Positions 46,940-55,917 of a stretch of DNA of 64,000 bases are shown here, piece by piece. The notes beneath the pieces are model-generated. The model was not told the origin of the DNA. It saw only the letters and a program-made list of their open reading frames with translations, and ran no database searches. Source of the DNA: Paenibacillus crassostreae (lineage in GTDB: Bacteria > Bacillota > Bacilli > Paenibacillales > Paenibacillaceae); NCBI RefSeq assembly GCF_001857945.1, contig NZ_CP017770.1, forward strand, positions 4,563,177 to 4,627,176. The letters are read 5' to 3'. The translations under genes and the position numbers were made by a program. How positions within the stretch are numbered: position 1 is the stretch's first letter; every line of letters begins with the position of its first letter.

Positions 46940-48040
46940 ATGTATCGTATCCTGGAAACGATTCTTGTTACTTTTGTTGGAGGTCTTATATTTACATTTC
47001 TTGGGTTGCCGATCAGCTGGATGCTTGGTCCTATGACAGCCAGCCTCGTATGGCAAGGGTTGACCGGGCGCAGATTGACATGGAGCAGTAGCCTTCGCAA
47101 TATCGGTTTGCTGACGATTGGGTACGGTCTGGGGCTCTCTTTTACAGTAGAGAGCGCCAGACAAATTTCCCTTCAATTTCCTTCTATGCTCGTCGCTACA
47201 TTATTAACTATCTTATTCAGTCTGGGCATTGCTTTTGTAACCTCGATGAAAACCGGGGTTAGCCTGATGAGCTGTATTATGGGTAACATTCCGGGAGGCA
47301 TGTCCCAGATGGTCATGATGAGCGAAGAAATTGAAGATGTGGATACTGCTGTTGTTGTATTCATGCAAACTATACGTTTATTGACGGTTATCTTTATCGT
47401 ACCTTTTCTTGCCATTCACAGTCTGAAGAATGGATCTCCAGGCGGAGATCAAACTTTTGCAGAGAGTACGATATGGGCCTCGCTGCAGATGGGGATAATT
47501 GAAGCTGCTGCAAGACCTATATTTACATTACTAATCCTATGTGCGGTGCTATTTGCAGCCTGGGGCGGTGTGAAGCTACATCTTCCGACTCCCTATTTTC
47601 TTGGACCTATCATAATTGTCGGCCTTCTAAATATAAGTGGATTTGAACCGCCACATTTACCATCTATATTTAGTCTCTTAGCACAATGGAGCTTAGGGAT
47701 ATATCTAGGGGTAGGCATGAAGCTGAACAGTCTGCACAATTGGAAACGACTGCTACCTTATTCCATCGCAGGAAGTACAGCTCTTGTTGCTTTTTCGCTT
47801 GGCTTATCCTTCATATTTAGCAAGGTTCATCCGATCTCGATGCTCACTGCTTTTCTGAGTACATCCCCGGGCGGAATGACCGAAATGGGGGTTACAGCGA
47901 GTACAGTAGGTGCGGATGTTTCTGTTGTAGTTGCTTACCAGATGTTTCGGATTCTGTTTATATTATTTATTATTCCTTATGCGCTGCGACTCGTAATTCG
48001 CCAGTTGTACAGGTCGAACTCTCAACTCAAGAAAGGATAA
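46940..48040 (+). CDS. AbrB-family membrane protein
   Basis: ~366 residues with two internal repeats of the AbrB duplication domain. FLGLPISWMLGPMTASLV in repeat 1 corresponds to TPYFLGPIIIVGLL in repeat 2, and IMGNIPGGMSQMVMM corresponds to FLSTSPGGMTEMG. Such proteins are often labelled putative ammonia monooxygenase, but are membrane proteins and may be transporters. GAGGGAG at 46929-46935 selects ATG 46940. Last gene of the operon. Confidence 0.88.
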   Translation: MYRILETILVTFVGGLIFTFLGLPISWMLGPMTASLVWQGLTGRRLTWSSSLRNIGLLTIGYGLGLSFTVESARQISLQFPSMLVATLLTILFSLGIAFVTSMKTGVSLMSCIMGNIPGGMSQMVMMSEEIEDVDTAVVVFMQTIRLLTVIFIVPFLAIHSLKNGSPGGDQTFAESTIWASLQMGIIEAAARPIFTLLILCAVLFAAWGGVKLHLPTPYFLGPIIIVGLLNISGFEPPHLPSIFSLLAQWSLGIYLGVGMKLNSLHNWKRLLPYSIAGSTALVAFSLGLSFIFSKVHPISMLTAFLSTSPGGMTEMGVTASTVGADVSVVVAYQMFRILFILFIIPYALRLVIRQLYRSNSQLKKG

Positions 48041-48362
48041 TAAAATATGGTGGTAAAATGGATTTAGAAACAGCTCCTTTTGAGTACAGGGCAACTGTAC
48101 TTTCTCAGAGGGGCTCTTTCACTTACGAAAAACCAGGCGGTATTATAATTGATATAGATAACAATGATATTCAACATTTTATTGAAGAGAATAAAGAAAT
48201 CTATGGACTATAATACGATCAACGAATTAGAAGAATAATTAATTAGACTTAAAGCTATATATAATCAAAGAAGAAAGCTCAGACAACAAACGTTATCTGT
48301 CGCACTTCATATTACAACCCGTCATATAGAAAAAAGAGATGCAATTCAAGTTGAAAGGGATT
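48041..48362. other. Gene-poor stretch between AbrB-family and Crp genes
   Basis: 322 bases. An imperfect hairpin near 48073-48118 (CAGCTCCTTTTGAG ... CTCAGAGGGGCTCTTTC) may end the operon. The remainder has interrupted frames, including one reading LIRLKAIYNQRRKLRQQ after a stop, that look like remnants. An AAACGTTATCTG at about 48287 is isolated and not part of an attC-like site. Confidence 0.4.
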
Positions 48363-49010
48363 TTACTTGAGCAGGGTAAAGTGGTTTCTCGTGAACTCTA
48401 TTAATCCATTCTTTTTCATTGTGGCTAATTCTCTGGACAAGGCACTTCGGTCTACATTCAGATAGTCGACGAGTTCAGTTCGTGAGAAGGGGATGAAGAA
48501 GGAGTCTGTTCCCGTCATACCCGATTGCATCTCTAAATAGTGAAGAACACGCTGACGCAAGGTGCGGTGAGAGACAATGTTAAGCTTATGATGAAGGTTG
48601 TGCTTGTTATTGATCATCAGAGTGAACAGATTCTCAATCATTTTTCCCCTAAGGGCAAAGATCGGCTGATCGTTACTCATAATACACTTCGTATACAGAA
48701 ACAAAACCTCACTATCCTCAGCTGCATAAATGTTGTAGTTATAGGCATCACCAGCTCGAGACGTATGTAACGATTGTTCACCGAACATATTCCCCGGCTT
48801 CAAAATAGTTAGAATTTGACGATCCCCATTATAGTCATCCTTATTCAAATAAAGTGTCCCGATAAATTCTCCGAAATGTTCTTCATTCATACTCATTTTT
48901 TTCATCACCTTGTACTGTACATCCAGGCATGACAGGGCAATCTGGATCTCATCGGAAGATAATCCTTTAAAAATAGTTGTTTTTTGTAGCACATTCAGGT
49001 CTTTTAACAT
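48363..49010 (-). CDS. Crp/Fnr-family regulator with shortened sensor domain
   Basis: 215 residues. The cyclic-nucleotide-like domain keeps TIFKGLSSDEIQIAL, LTILKPGNMFGEQSL and the long dimer helix, followed by a C-terminal HTH_Crp (SRTELVDYLNVDRSALSRELATMKKNGLI). Between VMKKMSMNEE and GTLYLNKDDYNGDR the usual beta-roll strand with G-E-x-x-x-x-x-G-D is too short, by roughly 10-15 residues, so ligand binding may be lost. The gene is convergent with the operon at 37564-48040. Confidence 0.85.
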   Translation of the reverse strand: MLKDLNVLQKTTIFKGLSSDEIQIALSCLDVQYKVMKKMSMNEEHFGEFIGTLYLNKDDYNGDRQILTILKPGNMFGEQSLHTSRAGDAYNYNIYAAEDSEVLFLYTKCIMSNDQPIFALRGKMIENLFTLMINNKHNLHHKLNIVSHRTLRQRVLHYLEMQSGMTGTDSFFIPFSRTELVDYLNVDRSALSRELATMKKNGLIEFTRNHFTLLK

Positions 49011-49069
49011 GATAGTCCCTCTTTTTGTTGCAATTTCAACGGTAATTGAAGCATGTATTTGCTATTACA

Positions 49070-49120
49070 GAACAGGTGTATTCATATAACCTCCTTAATG
49101 TTACTGGGGGTAGCACTTTT
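49070..49120 (-). repeat. IS110 5'-end remnant, direct copy of 36030-36080
   Basis: GAACAGGT.TA.TCATATAACC, then CTCCTTAATGTTACTGGGG and AGCACTTTT, repeat the translation start of the IS110-family transposase with about four mismatches in 51 bases. The two copies, in the same orientation, bracket the foreign segment. Only the first six codons remain before a stop, so this is a fragment. Confidence 0.8.
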
Positions 49121-49216
49121 GCAAGTAGCGCGATCGACACGTCCTGTGTCTGAAGAAAAAACGGAACATACGTTTCTATATATGTGGTAAAATGAAATTA
49201 TTACTATTTAAGGGGG

Positions 49217-49698
49217 ATGACAATGATGTCAAACGAGCCATTAAAGGTTATAGAAGCATACACATATTTTTGGAAAGATTATGAATTCAATGATCTAACC
49301 TGGAACCAATCATATGCTGAAGGAAAAGCGACAATTTCTGAAATTATTGGTCATCTATTGAATTGGGATCAATACTTAATCTCTAACGTAGTTCGCGCTG
49401 TGAAAGAAGGGAAAGGGATAGAATTCCCTGATTTTGATTCTCATAATAAACTCGGTATGAATATGTGAAAAATAAAACGAAAATCCAGATAGTAGATGAG
49501 TTTAAAGAAACCAGAACTCAATTGCATAGTTTATTAATTGAAAATCTCGAAATAGTGAATAGTCATACCACAGCCAATGGCGTAAGTAACTGTCCAAATA
49601 CAGGAACCCCATATAGTTTACTTTATATCATTCAAGAATTTATTGAACATGATGAACATCATAAAAAACAAATAGAATCTGTGAATACAAAAGAATAA
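49217..49698 (+). pseudogene. Cassette 6: DinB-like (DUF1706/DfsB) protein, frameshifted
   Basis: Four-helix DinB/YfiT-like protein of ~160 residues. The first frame (49217-49468) contains ISEIIGHLLNWDQYLISN with a metal-ligand His. A frameshift near 49455 continues at 49465 with KNKTKIQIVDEFKETRTQLHS and FIEHDEHHKKQIES (two further His). Starts likely at ATG 49223. The 5' end of this cassette, including its GTTANNNN start, was lost at the join with the foreign segment; its R'' is CACATAAC (49761). Confidence 0.8.
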
Positions 49699-50070
49699 AT
49701 AATTGAATGATCCTTGTGGGCCGACGTCCTGTCTTTATTCGAAGTAGCGGTCCAATCCATCACATAACACTCTGGATTGGTTGCGCAGTTGCCCGAAAAA
49801 AAACCTTCATAAACACAGTATGAAGGCATTCAATAAAGATATCATATGAGCAGAAAAGCTCCGCGGCAATTGCGCAAATCCATGTTGAACGATGCCGCGA
49901 ATATTTGCTAACCTATGGGTTTTGTTATTTACTTCCATCCAGTAATGTAGCACAATATAAGAGAATTCACTTTCGAATTTCTAAGGTCAGCGTGTTCATT
50001 TACGGATAAATACATACCTCCCCCCTCCCCAGATCAGGCATCGTAGTGAAATGTATGCTATTCATCGCGC

Positions 50071-51064
50071 TTACCCAACACCCGGATTCAACATCAATAT
50101 CTGACACCAAGTTCCTCCACAAGAGGGACAAATCGAAATATCTACACCGGTTAATTTCAAGATAAGTTCTTTCGCATTTAGCTTTACTTTGGGTTTAATC
50201 GGCGTACGAGTCAGACGCAAACACTTCAGTAGTTTGGTTTTTCGATTGGCGTTGCTGAGAAAGCCATAATATCTAATTTTCTGAAAACCAGAAGGTAGCA
50301 CATGCATCATGAATCTCCGCATAAACTCCATCGCATCCAGTGTCAGTGGCTTCACTTTCCCGTCATCTTTGTAATCCCGATAATGAAAAGTGACTGTCCG
50401 ATCATCCATGGATTGGATCCGATTATTGTAAATCGCGGTCTTGTACGTATAGCGACTTAAATATTTGACGACGTGAAAGGAACTTTTAAACGGTTTCTTA
50501 CAGTAGACGACCCAATCCGGTTCATAGAGTGAATTTAATAAAGTGGAAAATGAAGATTCTTCAGCGTAGGGTAGTGAGGATCCAGTAAATCTCAACTTCT
50601 GATCCGCATAAGCCTTTTTCAAAAAACAAAGAAATTTACCTCGAAACACCCTAGAGAGGATTCTCACGGGAATAAAGAACTTTTTTTTCGAGCGCATAAA
50701 CGTACAGCCAGAAGGCGAAAGACCACCGCCGGGTACAATGCAACGGACATGAGGATGAATAGACAAATTTTGACCCCATGTATGCAATACCATAGTCACT
50801 CCGATTTGTGCACCAAGAAACTTAGGGTCCTTTAAAAAGAATGGTGTGCATGAGCTTAGGGTTAGCTAGAAATAAAGGATTCAACGTGTGAGGAACAGTA
50901 AAAACAGTGTGGAAATAAGGAACAGGCAAGAGCTCAGAAGTTCGATCTAGAATCCATTTCTCTTTTTTAAAATTGCCACATTTGGGACAATTACGATTGC
51001 GGCAGGAGTTGTAGGACGCCTTCAAATCTTCGCAAGAATGACATTGGTCGACATGCCCACCCAA
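50071..51064 (-). pseudogene. HUH transposase of IS91-like copy 2, broken
   Basis: The zinc-binding part (51064-50822) and the catalytic part (50799-50071, with HPHVRCIVPGGGLS in place of HPHVHCIVTGGGLS) are in different frames because ~30 bases are deleted near 50830. The second His of the HUH motif is also changed to Arg, and the N-terminus is lost in the fusion with the recombinase end. Inactive. Confidence 0.9.
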
Positions 51065-51894
51065 TGCTGCAGTTCTACAAGTTTGGATAGACTGAATGGC
51101 CTTGATGCCACCTGGGCGTGAGTAAGATGAAGATACATGGTAGTTGTTTGAATATCTGCATGACCAAGAAATTCTTTGATTTGCAGAATACTAGAACCGC
51201 GATTTAATAGGTGGGTTGCAAAACAGTGACGCAAGGTGTGCACGGATACATCCTTGGAGATCCCAGAAGCATGCAATGAATCCTTAAAAATAGACTGAAT
51301 ACTCCGCACTGAAATGGGCTTCGTATCCGGGACACCTGGGAAAAGCCAAGGGGAAGAGCGATAAGCCTTCCAATATTGACGAAGTAGCAGAAGATTATGG
51401 TTGGATAAAATGGAGTAACGATCCTTACCCCCTTTGGTTTGACGAACCAAAAGGCGCATGTCTGAACTATGAATGTCTGTCAATTGCAGATGAGCCACTT
51501 CGCTCACGCGAAGACCTGCCGAGTAAATGGTTTTGTGCTTGAGATTGCGGGTAGCATCGAGGATCTGGCAAACTTCTTGGAACGTCAGTATGGTGGGGAG
51601 AAAAAATTTCTTCTTCACTCTCGGAATATGCAGCATATTCCATTCGCGAAAAAGCACAGATTGGTAAAAAAACTTGATGGCGCCATAAGCAGAATTCACG
51701 TAGGCAGAACTGAGTTTCTTCGTTTTAATGGCATGATGAAGAAAAGCTCGAACTTCATCGTACCCAACGGATGCAGGAGGCTTACCACAAAATAAATAGA
51801 AACGTTTCATATGAGCTAAATACATTCTTTGAGTGCTTTTGGCAAATCCACGTAACTCCATTGAAATTGTCATGGATTGAATCCAATCTTGCAT
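51022..51894 (-). pseudogene. Tyrosine recombinase of IS91-like copy 2, C-terminus replaced
   Basis: Identical in layout to the recombinase at 34395-33544, but it lacks three residues after the HKTI stretch. A deletion of about 110 bases joins THAQVA to out-of-frame transposase sequence, replacing the KSPLDLPF tail. Catalytic Arg, Lys, HTLRH and Tyr region remain, so partial activity cannot be excluded. Confidence 0.75.
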
Positions 51895-51997
51895 AGATAA
51901 CACACCTTCCTTTTTTTACTAGATAATAAAGGAAGGCGTGGTAAAATGGCAGTAAGGATTGTAGGATTTAAAAAGCTACCGCGTAGCGGTTTAGTTC

Positions 51998-52157
51998 AAC
52001 AATATATTTACGCTTCGGGCCTGACGACCCTCGGTCCGCGAGAAGTGATTGGCAGGGGGGGATTCAGCGGACACATCCGCACCGACTAACCGCATCGCGG
52101 CCGCTCCCGTTGGTCGCTTAAGTCGGTGGGACGTCGAGAATACAGGAACGTTAGTTG
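51998..52157 (+). repeat. attC-like site 6, right part (separated from its R'' by IS copy 2)
   Basis: AACAATATATTTACGCTTCGGG, inner stem GGTCCGC...GCGGACA, second stem GCACCGACTAA...CTTAAGTCGGTG, right arm GACGTCGAGAATAC, core AACGTTAGTTG. R'' is at 49761-49769. Confidence 0.88.
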
Positions 52158-52234
52158 AAATCGACCAAAGGGTTTAATAACAAGAACTACTATAAGAACT
52201 CAATAATTAGAAATTATTTTGATCGGGGGCACTA

Positions 52235-52534
52235 ATGAAGGTTAATAAAAGATTATTAATCGAATCAATAATAGTCTCAATCCTAATTGTTCTAGTGTTT
52301 CTTGGATGGGAAATAGTTCGAGGTATGTTTTTAACAAAGAATTATATACCCGAGATAGTTGACAGCTATAAGGAAACTGATTATTTACAAAATGAAGTCT
52401 CTTTTGGGACAGTAAACAGAAGTAACAGGATAACGGTGCTGATGGGTATTAGTGGATTCTTGTTTATGCTAATAACGTATTATGGAATTCGAGTATTGCT
52501 GAATCAGATCATACAGAAGAATAAGATTCAATAA
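52235..52534 (+). CDS. Cassette 7: two-helix membrane protein
   Basis: 99 residues, starting at ATG 52235 after GGGGGCAC. Two membrane helices (~8-32 and ~66-88) flank a ~35-residue polar loop. No family recognised. Cassette start GTTAGTTG (52150) pairs with CAGCTAAC (52602) at 7 of 8 positions, the exception being a G:T wobble. Confidence 0.7.
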   Translation: MKVNKRLLIESIIVSILIVLVFLGWEIVRGMFLTKNYIPEIVDSYKETDYLQNEVSFGTVNRSNRITVLMGISGFLFMLITYYGIRVLLNQIIQKNKIQ

Positions 52535-52601
52535 AAGATTTGATTAAAAGCATAGGAAAGACACTGAATATTTGTGGGATTACTCAAGAAGTGGTCGACA
52601 T

Positions 52602-52746
52602 CAGCTAACACCACATTCCTACTGCGGGCATTCGCCCTTGATCGCCAAGAGGGATTTCAGAGAAGTGAATTCAGGCAATACATTTATTTCCCTAAGATAA
52701 GAGCTATCTAAAGGAAATAAACGTCAGGAATGCCAAACGTTATCCA
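52602..52746 (+). repeat. attC-like site 7 (end of cassette 7)
   Basis: R'' CAGCTAACA, ACATTCCTACTGCGG, inner stem region GATCGCC...CAGGCAATA, second stem TTATTTCCCTAAGATA...TATCTAAAGGAAATAA, right arm GTCAGGAATGCC, core AACGTTATCC. Confidence 0.9.
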
Positions 52747-53267
52747 ACATTGGACCGAAGTGTACTACGAGTTAAAGAAATTTTTGGCCGATAGTTGAGA
52801 TTACCATCTTAAACGGGAAGAGACATGAAGAAATTCAGGTTTCGAGGGATCTAGGATCAGCGTGCTTGGCGAATAAAGACATGAAATGCAATTAGATATG
52901 AAATACCTTTCAATTGAAACGAGAGATGCCTGAAAGTAGAGGATTAAGAACATGTTTTTGAAATGTCAGCAGAAAATAAAGTATTAGACTGACCCTAGAA
53001 ATTGAAACAGCTATAGCAAAGGACGCGAAAATAAAGTCCTAGACTGTCGCTGTTTCATTGAACTATCGTGTCCCCTTAGTTTAATCATGTTCTCCTATCA
53101 CTGACTGCAAATGTTGATACTCTATCATTAACAGTTATTCAGAATATGCTTTAAATACAATCAAGGGGAATAAAAAACTATAGAGATAGATTAGTGTGTA
53201 AAACCACCAAATCTAGCTTTACGGCACGACGGTGATTGTTCTTGCGATTTCCGCTTTGATTTAACCT

Positions 53268-53708
53268 TTAATGTTTTTTCGAGTAATACTTCCACAGCGC
53301 AAAAAATACGATCAAAACAAATAGTAGGGTAGCCAGTAAGGTGTAGAATATCAAGGGATTGAAGAAACCCGCAATCACGGAAGCAATAACCAGACCTACG
53401 AGAATCATGACTATGCTGAGTGAGCTGGCACTGTGGATAATCAGTCCACTCCGCTCGTCGTTCTCCTCGATGTACAACTTCTTCAGCCCTGCGTCATTTT
53501 TGTTGGCTTTAATGTACTTGGCGATAAAAAAAACGAAGCACAATTCAGCGCCGATAAAAGCACCTGTGTGAAATCCCTTTATAAAACTGGGCAATTCGGG
53601 CAGACCACCGCGGTAAAACACAAGTCCCACATAGATCAATAGCGTGGCAGCAGCTACCAGTGACAGTGCGTTCTTGCGAGTTTTGACTTGAACCTTGTAA
53701 TTGTCCAT
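53268..53708 (-). CDS. Membrane protein (DUF2178/DUF3796-like) in the Tn7-like element
   Basis: 146 residues with four membrane segments (about 14-32, 48-65, 92-112, 116-140). The cytoplasmic loop LKKLYIEENDERSGLI resembles the DERxxxI loop typical of DUF2178-like proteins. It is translationally coupled to the XRE regulator gene upstream (its ATG overlaps that gene's stop). Such pairs occur in many Firmicutes; their role is unclear. Confidence 0.8.
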   Translation of the reverse strand: MDNYKVQVKTRKNALSLVAAATLLIYVGLVFYRGGLPELPSFIKGFHTGAFIGAELCFVFFIAKYIKANKNDAGLKKLYIEENDERSGLIIHSASSLSIVMILVGLVIASVIAGFFNPLIFYTLLATLLFVLIVFFALWKYYSKKH

Positions 53709-53932
53709 TACAATTCCTCCAATTCGCTGAAATCAAAAACATCTTCAATGGCGAGTCCAAAATGCTTAGCAATCTTGTAGGCAAGAACAAGGGAAGCCGC
53801 ATATTTTCCCGTTTCAAGGGAGGTGATAGTTTGCCGGGTAACGCCTACGATCAGCCCCAGCTCTTCCTGGGACAGCTTGTGCTGCTTACGCAGTTCCGCA
53901 ATTCTTGTCTTCAAGTGACCACTCCCTTGCAA
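53708..53932 (-). CDS. XRE-family regulator (YozG-like)
   Basis: 74 residues, almost entirely a helix-turn-helix: KTRIAELRKQHKLSQEELGL, VTRQTITSLETGKYAASLVL, and AKHFGLAIEDVFDF. The usual start for this family is at L/K7 (TTG or an internal codon), so GTG/ATG choice is uncertain. It probably autoregulates the two-gene unit within the Tn7-like element. The ~70 bases upstream carry repeated ACTTTGCAT/ATGCAAAGT half-sites (53938-53993) that could be its operator. Confidence 0.88.
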   Translation of the reverse strand: MQGSGHLKTRIAELRKQHKLSQEELGLIVGVTRQTITSLETGKYAASLVLAYKIAKHFGLAIEDVFDFSELEEL

Positions 53933-53937
53933 CGTTT

Positions 53938-53993
53938 ACTTTGCATCTATAGGATAGTTTACTTTGCATTTTATGTCAAGCAGACTTTGCATT
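53938..53993 (-). promoter_or_regulatory. Repeated TTTACTTTGCAT/AGACTTTGCAT motifs upstream of the XRE gene
   Basis: GTTTACTTTGCATCTA, GTTTACTTTGCATTTT and CAGACTTTGCATTG are three direct copies within 60 bases before the divergent start. Evenly spaced repeats just upstream of an autoregulator gene suggest operator or promoter elements. Confidence 0.55.
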
Positions 53994-54312
53994 GTTTGCA
54001 GCGTTTATTTATTGCAGACGATTTTCGCAACAATAAAAGCGCACGATCCCTCTGTTTCTGGATGTCGGTCGCGATCTGATGTAAACATCGGTGGGTTAAG
54101 ACGAAGCCAACCCGAATGGTGGTGACATTTTATCCCTTCATGAACCAACGGTGAAGTTTCCGGATGTGCGCTCAAATTTGAAAGTCTTATAGCTAAACTG
54201 CCCGTTAGTTTAATGCCCTCGACAGTCTAGTACTTTATTTTCTCAGTCTACAACTTTATTTCCCGGTCTTAACACTCTATTTTTCAGTCTAAAACATATT
54301 TTTTTTCTGACA

Positions 54313-54633
54313 TAAAAGCGAGAGGTGCCTGAAAGTAAAGAATCAAGAACGGTATTTATTAAAGTATGGGGACCTAGCAGTAGAGCTTAAAACCAAATTA
54401 GATTTGAATGCAGATTAAGAATGGTAAGGATTGTCGGTGTCTAGGAAACTGCGAGATGGGCAATGAAGCAGGAACATGAACGGGTTTCAGAGAAGTAATC
54501 AAGAAGAGATGGTAAGTGTTATTGAGGTGTTCTTTGATTCAGTCGAGAATGAATACATAAGATAAGTTTTAAGAGCAAGTTCGAGCACGGAAGGAAATTT
54601 GGAGTGTAACAGAATACGAGGAATGTCCAACAT
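54313..54633. other. Remaining tail of cassette 8
   Basis: About 320 bases with no gene. The first 35 (CGAGAGGTGCCTGAAAGTAAAG and following, 54319 onward) repeat 52920-52954 on the other side of the Tn7-like element with a few differences. No coding remnant is recognised. Confidence 0.5.
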
Positions 54634-54793
54634 CGGATAACACGGCATTCCTACTGCGGGCATTCGCTCTTGATCGCTTAGAAGGATTTTCGAGAAGATT
54701 AATCAGGAGACACATTCAACCAGCTAAGTCTGACGACCCGTTCCCTACGGTCACTTAAGCTGCTTGAACGTCAGGAATGCCAAACGTTATAGG
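54634..54793 (+). repeat. attC-like site 8 (end of cassette 8)
   Basis: R'' CGGATAACA, GGCATTCCTACTGCGG, AACCAGCTAAGTCTGACGAC, ACTTAAGCTGCTTGAA, GTCAGGAATGCC, core AACGTTATAGG. Cassette 8 starts GTTATCCA (52739), matching at 7 of 8 positions. The homology extends further inwards: CAACATTGGAC at the cassette start faces GTCCAACAT at its end. Confidence 0.9.
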
Positions 54794-54850
54794 AAAGTCA
54801 TGCAAGGCAAATAAATAAAAGCAAGATTCATTTTAGGAGGAGTTATTCAT

Positions 54851-55234
54851 ATGAAAGTACAAGATCTAGGAACAGTTTTTATTCGAGTTAGTAATTTGGA
54901 TAGAGCGCTACCGTTTTATTCTGATGTGCTTGGTTTACAATTGCGTAATATTGAACAATGGGATGATGGTAGAGGAGCTAATTATATTTTTCCAAACCAA
55001 TCAACACTACTAACTTTAATTGAAGTTGGAGAATCATGTGAACCTTTAAAACATCCAATCTTTAATTTGTATTGTAACAGCATTTTAGAAGCATATGAAG
55101 AACTTAATAATAAAGGAATTGTCTTAGGACCAATTAATAAGTGGGCTTCAGATTGGAATGACCATATTGATTTTGATATTTATGATCCAGATGGAAATGC
55201 AATTAATTTAATAGAATGGACTCATAGAAAGTAA
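54851..55234 (+). CDS. Cassette 9: VOC-family (glyoxalase/bleomycin-resistance-like) protein
   Basis: 127 residues. DLGTVFIRVSNLDRALPFYS with DVLGLQL, and at the C-terminus HIDFDIYDPDGNAINLIEW, are diagnostic of the vicinal-oxygen-chelate fold with paired beta-alpha-beta-beta-beta units. AGGAGG precedes ATG 54851. Could be a dioxygenase, a lyase or a drug-binding protein. Cassette start GTTATAGG (54786) pairs exactly with CCTATAAC (55266). Confidence 0.88.
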   Translation: MKVQDLGTVFIRVSNLDRALPFYSDVLGLQLRNIEQWDDGRGANYIFPNQSTLLTLIEVGESCEPLKHPIFNLYCNSILEAYEELNNKGIVLGPINKWASDWNDHIDFDIYDPDGNAINLIEWTHRK

Positions 55235-55265
55235 CTAAAAGTTAACTCGAAGAAGGCATGACCTT

Positions 55266-55446
55266 CCTATAACAATGTGTTCACGCATCTGAGGACAAGC
55301 CGCCTCGGTCCGGGAGTTAAGTCGGGATGAGATTGCCGGGACACATCCATTCACCCAACCGCATCGCGGCCGGCTGAGATCGTGCTAGACGCACGACTCT
55401 GGCAGCTTAGGGTGAATGGACGTCGTGAATACATAAACGTTATATG
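55266..55446 (+). repeat. attC-like site 9 (end of cassette 9)
   Basis: R'' CCTATAACA, inner stem GGTCCGG...CCGGGACA, second stem CCATTCACCC...GGGTGAATGG with a nested CGTGC/GCACG hairpin, right arm GACGTCGTGAATAC, core AACGTTATATG. Confidence 0.9.
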
Positions 55447-55599
55447 AAAGGGATGCAGACTAAAAACCGTGTATAAAGATCATAAAATACATAAATAAAA
55501 TCATATAAGAACACTTGTACGCAAATAGAAATAAAGGTAAACTATAGATACAATTGAATCTTGGGTGGGCATGGTTTCCCTTCGAAGGGAGGTGAAGCC

Positions 55600-55695
55600 A
55601 TGGAAGTAAAAGATGCAATAACGATTATGTTCCTATTTGGGATGTTTATCCTTGCTCTTTTAACATACATTAATAATAACAACAAGAGAAAGTAA
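55600..55695 (+). CDS. Cassette 10: holin-like toxin (31 aa), probable type I toxin
   Basis: Encodes 31 residues, MEVKDAITIMFLFGMFILAL followed by LTYINNNNKRK. It is one membrane helix with a basic tail, closely resembling the putative holin-like toxins common in Firmicutes. AGGGAGG sits 6 bases before ATG 55600. The following hairpin (55696-55731) fits the stable short mRNAs of type I toxins. The antisense antitoxin RNA is not visible but could come from the minus strand downstream. Cassette start GTTATATG (55439) pairs exactly with CATATAAC (55918). Confidence 0.75.
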   Translation: MEVKDAITIMFLFGMFILALLTYINNNNKRK

Positions 55696-55731
55696 AAACC
55701 CACCATAGATTAAGAGCCTAAGGTGGGTTTT
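55696..55731 (+). terminator. Terminator of the holin-like toxin mRNA
   Basis: AAAACCCACC / GGTGGGTTTT arms around an 18-base loop. It starts immediately after the stop codon and is nearly symmetrical, so it may also end an antisense transcript. Confidence 0.75.
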
Positions 55732-55917
55732 AGTTCCTGAACGACTTAGAAGGGAATAAACCATCCAAGCCAATTGTACTGACCAAGTGTATCAGCACTT
55801 GGTCTTTATTAATTATATAATAACACACTTAAAAACATGTATCCAAACAGAAAATGAAAAAAAGTTAAATAATATTAAAGAGAGCTATTTAAGTATACTC
55901 AAAGAAGGCATCCCCAT

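Larger units (their letters stand above)
49770..51997 (-). mobile_element. IS91-like element, copy 2, decayed, in an attC-like site
   Basis: Same element as at 32099, same orientation, and the same insertion point: R'' CACATAACA (49761-49769) on the left and GTTTAGTTC followed by AACA (51998) on the right. The flanking attC-like right part differs from that of copy 1. It is 2,228 bp with internal deletions in both genes. The left palindrome and GTTGAAC (49884) are conserved. Confidence 0.85.
52964..54312. mobile_element. Tn7-like miniature element without transposase
   Basis: Ends are TGTCAGC (52964) and CTGACA (54312). Left end has GAAAATAAAGTATTAGACTG (52972) and GAAAATAAAGTCCTAGACTG (53027). 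The right end carries, on the minus strand, four sites of the same type (54223-54242, 54244-54263, 54264-54285, 54285-54306). Tn7 TnsB sites read GACAATAAAGTCTTAAACTG, and Tn7 starts TGTGGGCG, so organisation and sequence agree. Flanking pentamers TGAAA/TAAAA could be a mutated 5-bp duplication. The cargo is the two minus-strand genes below; no tnsABC is present. It lies within cassette 8. Confidence 0.8.

Noticed and set aside
48286..48300. AAACGTTATCTG inside the foreign segment resembles an attC-like core.
   Set aside because: No arms, stems or matching R'' are found around it; it is an isolated chance match.
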